Origin: an uncultured Eubacteriales bacterium
GTDB taxonomy: Bacteria > Bacillota > Clostridia > Oscillospirales > Acutalibacteraceae
Direction: 5' to 3'
NCBI GenBank assembly: GCA_949292775.1
Contig: CASFBL010000011.1
Span: forward strand, 1 to 63,706
DNA: 63,706 nt
The stretch's first letter is position 1. Each line of letters starts with the position of its first letter. The notes under the pieces are model-generated. The model was not told the DNA's origin and ran no database searches. It saw only the letters and a list, made by a program, of their open reading frames with translations. Positions 41,665-49,485 of this stretch are shown in pieces. A program made the translations under genes and the position numbers.

Positions 41665-42536
41665 TATTAGACGCGCACGCGCATCTTTGGAAGAAACAGC
41701 AAGGCCTTGTTGACGGAAGACCCGTTACGGCGCTGAAAGACGGAAAAAGCGATTTCGGCGGCGAAATTCGTCAAATGATGCCGCCGTATTTCAGCGACGG
41801 CAAGAACACGGCGAAAATCTTTCTGGCAAACATGGACTACGCCTGCGTTTCCGGCGCGGTCATTACGCAGGAAGAAATCGACGGCAATCAAGACGCTTAT
41901 TTGCTGCAGGTAAAAAAAGCGCATCCCACCCGGTTTAAAATTTGCAGTCTGTATGAGGAAAACAAGCCTTATACGCTCGAAGGGTTTGACGGCGTCAAGC
42001 TGTGTGCCGGCAGACTGCCCACGCAGGATTTGACACAGCATTTTTCGGTGTTTGAGGATGCGTGCCGACAGGGCAAATTTGTTTCGATAGACCTTGCAGA
42101 GGGGGATCGGCAAACCGGCTCGCTTGCAGAAATTGTACAGCAGCTGCCGGCGCTTCGGGTGGCGATCGGACATTTCGGCATGGTTACAAAGCCGGGTTTT
42201 GAAGAACAGGTTAAGCTTGCGCGTTACCCGAATGTCTATATTGAAAGCGGCGGAATCACATGGCTTTTCAATGCGGAGTTTTATCCGTACAAGTCAGCTG
42301 TGCGCGCCATTCTCAAGGCGGCGGATCTGTGCGGCATGGAAAAGCTGATGTGGGGCAGTGATTATCCGCGGACGATGACCGAAATCACCTATAAAATGAG
42401 CTATGATTTTGTTTTGAAATCCAAACAGCTTTCCGACACGGAAAAAACATGGTTTTTGTATCGGAACGCCAAGGAGTTTTATCAGTTTCCCGATATGCCG
42501 CCAATGACGCGGCCGAAAAATATGCTGGAGGATTAA
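41661..42536 (+). CDS. Amidohydrolase-2 family protein, candidate L-fuconolactonase
   Basis: This 291-residue TIM-barrel hydrolase has the metal motif LDAHAHLW near the N-terminus (His6, His8), the AIGHFG strand and WGSDYPR with the late Asp. It belongs to the COG3618-type lactonase/decarboxylase group. It starts at a TTG that overlaps the uxaA stop codon. With fucU, sugar dehydrogenase and dehydratase beside it, hydrolysis of fuconolactone is the simplest role. Confidence 0.82.
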   Translation: MILDAHAHLWKKQQGLVDGRPVTALKDGKSDFGGEIRQMMPPYFSDGKNTAKIFLANMDYACVSGAVITQEEIDGNQDAYLLQVKKAHPTRFKICSLYEENKPYTLEGFDGVKLCAGRLPTQDLTQHFSVFEDACRQGKFVSIDLAEGDRQTGSLAEIVQQLPALRVAIGHFGMVTKPGFEEQVKLARYPNVYIESGGITWLFNAEFYPYKSAVRAILKAADLCGMEKLMWGSDYPRTMTEITYKMSYDFVLKSKQLSDTEKTWFLYRNAKEFYQFPDMPPMTRPKNMLED

Positions 42537-42537
42537 C

Positions 42538-44172
42538 ATGCGGACGATTGAGGCTGTAAAACACGGCGTTGTGCCCGGCACACAGGCGGCTGCCGCACTG
42601 CGCGAGCTGCTGCACGGATTGCAGGGCTCCACAGAAGAAACCGTTTTGGTGTTTGAAAAAGGGGATTACCATATCCGGGCGCAGGACTGCACGCAGGAAA
42701 TGCTGTATATCACCAATACGGTCGGCGACAAGGAATTTGGCCCGGGAGAAACGCCGCACTTAAACGCCGTTCCGTTTTTCTTGAAGAATATTCAGAATTT
42801 AACGATCCGCGGCGGCGGGGCGCGATTCATTTTAGACGGCAAAGCGACCAACATGGCTTTGCAGAGCTGTGAAAACATTGCCGTGCAGGATTTGGAAATC
42901 ACGGCAACCCACCCGGATATGCACGCGCTGACCGTTGTGGGCAAGGGGCTGTTCCACACGGATTTTCGTCTGGACGCCGACAGCCGTTACACCTGCCGAA
43001 ACGGGGAATATTTCTTTGAGGGCACCGGCTATTCCCGGTCGTTTTTCGCTGACCGGAACACGGCGTTTTGGATTGGACTTATCCGCAAAGATGAGCCGGA
43101 AGCCATCCGTCGTGTGCGCCATCCCTTTATGGGCGCCGTTCGCATTTGTGAGCTGGAGCACGGCGTGTTCCGTGTTTGGTTCCTAAATACCTCGCGTTTT
43201 AAAATGGGCGACGAATACTACATATTTGATGTGCGGCGGCAGTACGCCGGCATTTTTGTGGACCGCTGCAAAAATGTGACTTTGCAAAATATCAAACAGC
43301 GTTTCAACTATTCGCTTGCGCTTGTGGCGCAGGATACAGACACGCTTACCGCAGAAGGCTTGACCTTTGCGCCCGAAGAGGACAGCGTGCGCCGCATGGC
43401 TTCGGTGGCGGATTTCATTCAAATCTGCATGTGCCGCGGGCAAGTCCGCATTGAGGACTGCCTCTTTTCCGGCGCGGGTGACGACTGCCTGAATGTGCAC
43501 GGCATCCATTTCAAAATCCAGCGCAAAGCGGGCAATACCATTACGGTGCGGTTTATGCATGCGCAAAGCCACGGGTTTAATCCGCTGCGAGCAGGGGACA
43601 CGGTTGCGTTTATTCGCCCGGATTCCATGCTGGAGCACGGGCAGGCAAAAATATTGAATTCCGTTTTGCACGGGGAATATGAAATTGAGCTGACACTGGA
43701 CGACGCAAAGGCTGCCGTGGTCGGTGAAGTGATTGAAGACATCAGCGCCTGCCCGGATGTGCATTTTGCAGACAACCGGCTGACACGCATCATTACGCGC
43801 GGCCTTTTGCTGACGACCCGCGGCAAGGTGGTCGTGGAAAACAACCGTTTTGTCAGCACCACCATGAGCGGTATATTGCTTTCCGACGATGCAAAAAGCT
43901 GGTATGAAAGCGGCATGTGCAAAAATGTGACCATTCGCAACAATATTTTTGAATACTGCGGCGAAACGCCGATTCGGATTTTGCCGGAAAACGCCGTGCA
44001 CAAAGGCGCGGTACATGAAAATGTGACCATTCAAAACAACATTTTCGGCCGCTATCCCGGCAAATGCATTACAGCAAAATCCACGGCGCATCTGTGTGTC
44101 AGCGGCAACCGTTTCGGAAAGCCCGGCCGCCAGCTGCAATGCCGCAACTGTGAAGATGTAAAGGAAGATTAA
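42538..44172 (+). CDS. Right-handed beta-helix glycosidase, GH110-like alpha-1,3-galactosidase
   Basis: This 544-residue protein is a parallel beta-helix throughout (NLTIRGGGARFILDGK, NVTIRNNIFEYCGET, NVTIQNNIFGRYPGK). The core FSGAGDDCLNVHG has adjacent acids Asp315 and Asp316, as in GH110 enzymes that remove the terminal alpha-1,3-galactose of blood-group B or linear B antigen. GGAGG precedes the ATG. No signal peptide. The surrounding fucosidases fit, since group B carries fucose on the same galactose. A polysaccharide lyase or other beta-helix hydrolase is the alternative. Confidence 0.65.
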   Translation: MRTIEAVKHGVVPGTQAAAALRELLHGLQGSTEETVLVFEKGDYHIRAQDCTQEMLYITNTVGDKEFGPGETPHLNAVPFFLKNIQNLTIRGGGARFILDGKATNMALQSCENIAVQDLEITATHPDMHALTVVGKGLFHTDFRLDADSRYTCRNGEYFFEGTGYSRSFFADRNTAFWIGLIRKDEPEAIRRVRHPFMGAVRICELEHGVFRVWFLNTSRFKMGDEYYIFDVRRQYAGIFVDRCKNVTLQNIKQRFNYSLALVAQDTDTLTAEGLTFAPEEDSVRRMASVADFIQICMCRGQVRIEDCLFSGAGDDCLNVHGIHFKIQRKAGNTITVRFMHAQSHGFNPLRAGDTVAFIRPDSMLEHGQAKILNSVLHGEYEIELTLDDAKAAVVGEVIEDISACPDVHFADNRLTRIITRGLLLTTRGKVVVENNRFVSTTMSGILLSDDAKSWYESGMCKNVTIRNNIFEYCGETPIRILPENAVHKGAVHENVTIQNNIFGRYPGKCITAKSTAHLCVSGNRFGKPGRQLQCRNCEDVKED

Positions 44173-44189
44173 CCGACAGGAGTGTGCTT

Positions 44190-45671
44190 ATGGAACACAC
44201 ACAGCAAATGGCAAACGCGCTGAAGGATATTGAAAAGGTGATAGACCAAGGACCATATTCCCCGGATTGGGAAAGTCTTTCGCGCTATCCTGTTCCGGCG
44301 TGGTACAGAGAAGCCAAGTTCGGTATTTTTATTCATTGGGGCGTTTACAGCGTGCCCGCTTATTTCAGCGAGTGGTATTGCCGGTTGATGTACTACCACG
44401 GCAACCCGGTCTATTGGCACCATTGCCGGAAGTACGGAAAAGATTTTTCTTATCGGGAATTCATTCCGATGTTCCGCGCTGAAAAATTCGACGCACAGCA
44501 GTGGGTGCAGATGCTCAAAGCGGCAGGCGCGCGGTTTATCATGCCGGTCGCAGAGCATCATGACGGTTTTAAAATGTATGACAGAGCTTTAAGCGACTGG
44601 ACTGCCGTAAAAATGGGCCCGCACCGCGATATTTTGCAGGAACTGAAAACGGCGTGCGAAGCGGAAAATGTGATTTTTTCTACTTCCAGTCATCGCGCCG
44701 AGCATTTTTGGTTTATGAACGGCGCGCGGACGGTGGGGTTCCCAAACGAGATTACGCAGGGAAAGCACCCGGATTTTTACGGAGATTGCGTCAATATGCA
44801 CAAGCACAACAATCTGTATACGCTTTTGCGCCAGGAGCACGGCATTGAGCCGACACAGGCGTGGCTTGAGGACTGGCTTGTGTCCTCGTGTGAGCTGATC
44901 GACCGTTACAGACCCGCCTCGCTGTTCTTTGACTGGTGGGTGTCTTATAAAGCGTTCCGCCCCTACATGAAACGCTTTTTGGCCTATTATTACAACCGTT
45001 CTGTCGAATGGAGTAAAGAGGTTTGTGTTTATTACAAATCGGACGCCGTTATGTATAACTGCGCGATTTTTGACCGGGAGCGCGGGCAGCTTCCCGGCAT
45101 CAGCCCCTACATTTGGCAGGGCGAGACCTCCACAGCGTATAATGCGTGGAGCTATTGCACAACGAATCGCTTTAAAACGCCGCAGACCATTATTTGCAAC
45201 CTTTTGGATGTCATTTCTAAAAACGGCTGCTTCGTGCTGAATGTCGGGCCGAAAGCCGACGGCACTTTCTGTGAGGAAGAACAGCACATTTTGCGCGTGC
45301 TCGGTGAGTGGACGGCGCGCAACGCCGAAGGCATTTGGGGCACGCAGCCTTACAAGGTGTTCGGCGAAGGCAAAAAACAGAAAAGCGGTTCTTTCCATGA
45401 AAAAAACCGTTACACCGGCCGGGATTATCGTTTCACCTGCAAGCCCGGCGCCGTATATGCATTTGCGCTTTGCCCGAAAGGCAAAAAGAAATTTTCCGTT
45501 CGCTCGCTGGCTGACAGCATGGATTTGTTCCACTGCGTAATAAAGCGTGTGAGCATTTTAGGCGAAGAAAATCAGGTGCAGTTTTCACAGGATAAACACA
45601 GCCTGACCTTATGCCTGCCGGAACGCGTTGAAACCGATTTGCCGATTTGCTTTAAACTGGAGGTAGACTGA
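44190..45671 (+). CDS. GH29 alpha-L-fucosidase, cytoplasmic
   Basis: This 493-residue retaining exo-fucosidase has the family start WYREAKFGIFIHWGVYSVPA. The two-histidine region MPVAEHHDGFKMY follows, and the nucleophile Asp248 is in LFFDWWVSY. A C-terminal beta-sandwich completes it. AGGAG selects the ATG at 44190; an in-frame GTG six bases earlier overlaps that site. No signal peptide. It would release L-fucose from imported oligosaccharides for the fucU-uxaA set just upstream. Confidence 0.93.
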   Translation: MEHTQQMANALKDIEKVIDQGPYSPDWESLSRYPVPAWYREAKFGIFIHWGVYSVPAYFSEWYCRLMYYHGNPVYWHHCRKYGKDFSYREFIPMFRAEKFDAQQWVQMLKAAGARFIMPVAEHHDGFKMYDRALSDWTAVKMGPHRDILQELKTACEAENVIFSTSSHRAEHFWFMNGARTVGFPNEITQGKHPDFYGDCVNMHKHNNLYTLLRQEHGIEPTQAWLEDWLVSSCELIDRYRPASLFFDWWVSYKAFRPYMKRFLAYYYNRSVEWSKEVCVYYKSDAVMYNCAIFDRERGQLPGISPYIWQGETSTAYNAWSYCTTNRFKTPQTIICNLLDVISKNGCFVLNVGPKADGTFCEEEQHILRVLGEWTARNAEGIWGTQPYKVFGEGKKQKSGSFHEKNRYTGRDYRFTCKPGAVYAFALCPKGKKKFSVRSLADSMDLFHCVIKRVSILGEENQVQFSQDKHSLTLCLPERVETDLPICFKLEVD

Positions 45672-45672
45672 T

Positions 45673-47586
45673 ATGCTGAAATGCCAAAAAGACGGGCTTG
45701 CGCTTTCCTTGCAGGAAAACAAAGGCGTCTATGAAATAGAGCATCAGGGCTTTTCATGGGTTTCTGAAGGAAGAAAGCCCTATGTCTTGGTGCGCAGAAA
45801 TATTGCCGGAAAACAAATCCCGTTGTATTTGCCGTTTTGCGCCGCTAAGGTGAAAACACATAAGGTGGAAAACGACGCGATTGTGTCGCGCTATACCGGG
45901 TTTTCATTGGCGGGCACACGCTTTCCGTTCACATTGGTCTGCACCGCGCAAATAACAGACGGCAATACGGTCACCTTTTCCCTGCGCGCTGAAAACGAAC
46001 AGCCCGGCGAGATTGCCGGCGCTTATTTCCCCGCGCCGTTCAACAGCCGGGTGCACACAAAAAACGCCTATGCGGTGGACTGCATGCGGCAGGGACTGTT
46101 GATGCCGGACGGATACAACAAGAATTTTATTTCGACCTTTGCAATCACCAAATACTGGCGCAAAATCAACACCGGCGACTGCTATTTGCCGCTTTGGGGC
46201 AGAGTCTGCGGTAAAAACGGCTTTGCCGCGGTTGTGGAAACGCCTTATGACGCCTGCATGTTCTCGTGCTTTGGCAAAAACCGCTCGCTGCTCAATTCCG
46301 TACACTGGCAGTCCTCTTTTGGCGCACTTTCTTACGAGCGCGAAATCCGGTTCACCTTCTTTGCCGACGGCGATTACAACACCGTTGCAAAAACCTATCG
46401 CCGGTATTTGCAGGAAAGCGGACAGTTTGTCAGCATAAAAGAAAAAATCCAAAAAAATCCCAATGTCAAGGCGCTTATCGGCACGCCGGTGCTGCACCAT
46501 GGGATTTTAAGCAATATCAGCCCCGATTCCAAATTCTACAAAAAGAACGGGGAAAACCGGAAGCTATTTGCCACCTTTGAAAAACGCGCCGAACAGCTGC
46601 GCAAGATGCACGCAATGGGGCTTGAAAAGCTGTATATTCATACCGACGGCTGGGGCGTTGCCGGATATGACAACCAGCACCCCTATGTTTTGCCGCCCAA
46701 TGCAGATGCAGGCGGTTATGAGGGCTTGAAAAAGCTTTCGCAAACCAGCAAAGAGCTGGGGTATGTGTTCGGCATTCATGACCAGTACCGCGATTTTTAT
46801 TATGACTGCGTCCAGTTTGATATGGAAAAGGCAGTAACCAATATGGACGGTTCACATCCGTTCTGCAGCATTTGGGACGGCGGCAAACACACATGGCTTT
46901 GCGCTTCGCAGGCACTGGATTTTGTGAAGCAGACCTATACGCAGCTGGCTGCGCACGGGGTAGAGATCGGCGGCACTTATCTGGATGTGTTCGGCGTGGT
47001 GCAGGGCGACGAGTGTTTTCACCCGGAACACCGCGCTACCAGAGAGGAAAGCATTCGCTACCGCGCGCAGTGCTTTGACTACCTGCGTGAAAAAGGAATC
47101 ATCGTCTCCTCTGAAGAAGGTTCGGCGCTTTTGCTGGATCGTTTGGATTTGGTGCACCACGCGCCTTATGCCGTGCGTCCGCAGGGCGGCGGTGTGGCAG
47201 TCGGCATTCCCGTGCCGATTGATAACCTTGTGTTTCACGACTGTGTTTTTGTGCCGTGGACAATCGACGGCACAGGCGGCTGGGGAATCCCTGACGGGGA
47301 CGCCGGAAAGCTGCACTGCATTCTCAATGCGCAAACGCCGTATTTCACACCGTTCCCGCAAGGCAAGGAATTGTGCAGCGACGATGAACTGCGCGAAAAA
47401 ATCCATACCGTGCAGACGCTCGGCGATTTGCAGGCACGGCTGTATGACAAGGAAATGGTGTCTCACAAATTTGTGGACGGAAACCTTCGCCGCCAGCAGA
47501 CCTGTTTTGCAGACGGCACGACCATAACGGTTGATTTTGACCAAAATACATACGAGATTCGAGAGGGACAAAATGCTGAAGTTTGA
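45673..47586 (+). CDS. GH129-like alpha-N-acetylgalactosaminidase, cytoplasmic
   Basis: This 637-residue protein has an N-terminal beta-sandwich (to about residue 250) and a TIM barrel with LYIHTDGWGVAGYDNQHPY, FGIHDQYRDFYYD and GGTYLDVFGV. Candidate nucleophile Asp438 and acid/base Glu481 (IIVSSEEG) are 43 residues apart. Length and positions match the bifidobacterial GH129 enzyme NagBb (634 residues, catalytic Asp435 and Glu478, from memory). GH129 is intracellular and removes GalNAc from Tn antigen. The stop codon lies 14 bases inside the next gene. A DUF5696-type hydrolase is the alternative. Confidence 0.68.
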   Translation: MLKCQKDGLALSLQENKGVYEIEHQGFSWVSEGRKPYVLVRRNIAGKQIPLYLPFCAAKVKTHKVENDAIVSRYTGFSLAGTRFPFTLVCTAQITDGNTVTFSLRAENEQPGEIAGAYFPAPFNSRVHTKNAYAVDCMRQGLLMPDGYNKNFISTFAITKYWRKINTGDCYLPLWGRVCGKNGFAAVVETPYDACMFSCFGKNRSLLNSVHWQSSFGALSYEREIRFTFFADGDYNTVAKTYRRYLQESGQFVSIKEKIQKNPNVKALIGTPVLHHGILSNISPDSKFYKKNGENRKLFATFEKRAEQLRKMHAMGLEKLYIHTDGWGVAGYDNQHPYVLPPNADAGGYEGLKKLSQTSKELGYVFGIHDQYRDFYYDCVQFDMEKAVTNMDGSHPFCSIWDGGKHTWLCASQALDFVKQTYTQLAAHGVEIGGTYLDVFGVVQGDECFHPEHRATREESIRYRAQCFDYLREKGIIVSSEEGSALLLDRLDLVHHAPYAVRPQGGGVAVGIPVPIDNLVFHDCVFVPWTIDGTGGWGIPDGDAGKLHCILNAQTPYFTPFPQGKELCSDDELREKIHTVQTLGDLQARLYDKEMVSHKFVDGNLRRQQTCFADGTTITVDFDQNTYEIREGQNAEV

Positions 47587-49483
47587 AACCAGACCGTATA
47601 AAGCGTCTGCCATGGCGCCGGAGGAATATTTGCCGGACCTTTCCGTAAACAGAACGGCGGCGCGCCTGAATTCCGCCATTTCGGATTTTGAAGGGCTGTT
47701 TATCAATTACGGCTACCGCGAGACCTCCTACCCCTATACGCAGCAAAATCTGTATGGGGCAGAGACAAAACAGGAAGTTCGCGTCGCGGTGCTCGAAAAC
47801 GAAGCGCTGTATGCGGAATTTTTAATGGATTACGGTGCGCGTCTTTGGAAGCTCTACGACAAAAAGGCACAGAAAGATGTGCTGTATACCAACGATGTCA
47901 TTCGTTTCCGCAATTTAAGCATCCGCAACGCATGGTTCTCCGGCGGTGTCGAGTGGAACTGTGGTATCATCGGACACAATCCCTTTACCTGCGCGCCGAT
48001 GTACTGCGCCGAGGTGCAGGGCAAAAACGGGGAAGAGGTTTTGCGCTTCTATGCGTTTGAGCGCGTGCGCAGCATCTATTATCAAATGGATTTTTGGCTG
48101 GAGGACAACCGCCTGATGGTTGCGGTACACATCGAAAACCCCAATGAAGAGGTTGTTCCAATGTATTGGTGGTCCAACATGGCGACGCCGGAATACCCCG
48201 GCGGCAGGGTGGTTGCACCGGCGCACAGTGCGTATAATAACTCTGACGGCATCGGCATTAAAAAGTCGCCTATTCCCATCGATCAGGGCATCGATGTGTC
48301 TTATCCCGAACATATTCCGGATACAATAGATTATTTCTATGACATTCCGGCAAGCGCAAATAAATTCATCGCCAATGTGGACGCTGACGGCTTCGGACTT
48401 TTGCAGTTTTCTTCAAGCAATTTGAAAGGGCGCAAGCTCTTTTCCTGGGGGCACAGACCCGGCGCGCGGCACTGGCAGGAAATGCTTACAGACAAAGCCG
48501 GCGATTACATCGAAATCCAGGCCGGGCTTGGAAAAACGCAATATGAGTGCATTCCCATGCCGCCAAAGACCAGCTGGGACTTTTTAGAGTGCTATACGCT
48601 TGCCTGTGTCGGCAAACAGGCGGTGCAGGGGCCTTACGACGAGCTTGTGGCGGCCGTTGACCGGCAGGTCAGTTCCATTGCTCCGCAGGCGAAAATGGAT
48701 TGCCGCAGTGCTGAAGCGCGGAAGAGCATCTCTTTGGTTCCGGGTAAGCGCGTTTCAGACGGCAGCGGCTACGGGTATTTAGACGGCGTGCTCACCGGAC
48801 ACACACCGGCGCACCTCGAATTTGTCGCGGATGAACAGATTCAGCCGTGGCTGTCTTTGCTCGAACATGGCACAATGGGCGCTTGCAAAGGGTTTGCCTG
48901 CGGCTCGGCAATGGAGGCGCTGTTAGAACAGCACCGGACCGCATGCGATTGGCAAGTTCCTTATCAGCGTGCCCTGCTCGCTTATGACCGGCGCGATTTC
49001 AAAACCGCCGACAAGCTTTGCCGCGACAGCATGGTGTTGGAAAACAATGTGCAGAACTGCCATTTATATGCTTACATTCTGCACCAGCTTCAAGATGAAC
49101 GCTATGCTTATTTTGCGCGTCGCTGCCTGCAAATGGCACAGAACAGCTATTCTGTGACAGAAAGCCTCTTCCGCCTTCTGTTGGCAGAAGAAAATTATCA
49201 GCTGCTTGCAGAGAGCTTTGAAGTGGTGGATTCGTCGCTTCAGGCTTTGCCGCGGCTGCGCATGTATTTATCGATGGCTTACCTTCGCTTGGGAGACGCC
49301 GACCGCGCAGAGTCGCTGTTGCAGGAAAACGGCGGGCTTCAGCTGTCGGACGCCAGAGAGGGCGACCGCTTCTTGGATGTGCTTTACAAAGGCATTCGTT
49401 CTGCAAAATACGGCGAAGCGGGAAAATGTGTTTGTGTACCGATGCAATTTGATTTTATAGTTGCACGAAAGGAAGAGGAATGA
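47573..49483 (+). CDS. DUF5107 domain protein with TPR-like C-terminus
   Basis: This 636-residue protein has a galactose-mutarotase-like DUF5107 beta-sandwich (residues about 60-380; FLMDYGARLWKLYDKKAQKD, SGGVEWNCGIIGHNPFT, MYWWSNMATPE) and C-terminal helical repeats resembling TPRs (about 470-620). GAGAGGG selects the ATG at 47573. No signal peptide. It is the intact relative of the broken gene at 32863-33908. DUF5107 proteins recur in glycan loci and may bind or process sugars; no activity is claimed. Confidence 0.8.
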   Translation: MLKFETRPYKASAMAPEEYLPDLSVNRTAARLNSAISDFEGLFINYGYRETSYPYTQQNLYGAETKQEVRVAVLENEALYAEFLMDYGARLWKLYDKKAQKDVLYTNDVIRFRNLSIRNAWFSGGVEWNCGIIGHNPFTCAPMYCAEVQGKNGEEVLRFYAFERVRSIYYQMDFWLEDNRLMVAVHIENPNEEVVPMYWWSNMATPEYPGGRVVAPAHSAYNNSDGIGIKKSPIPIDQGIDVSYPEHIPDTIDYFYDIPASANKFIANVDADGFGLLQFSSSNLKGRKLFSWGHRPGARHWQEMLTDKAGDYIEIQAGLGKTQYECIPMPPKTSWDFLECYTLACVGKQAVQGPYDELVAAVDRQVSSIAPQAKMDCRSAEARKSISLVPGKRVSDGSGYGYLDGVLTGHTPAHLEFVADEQIQPWLSLLEHGTMGACKGFACGSAMEALLEQHRTACDWQVPYQRALLAYDRRDFKTADKLCRDSMVLENNVQNCHLYAYILHQLQDERYAYFARRCLQMAQNSYSVTESLFRLLLAEENYQLLAESFEVVDSSLQALPRLRMYLSMAYLRLGDADRAESLLQENGGLQLSDAREGDRFLDVLYKGIRSAKYGEAGKCVCVPMQFDFIVARKEEE

Positions 49484-49485
49484 TT

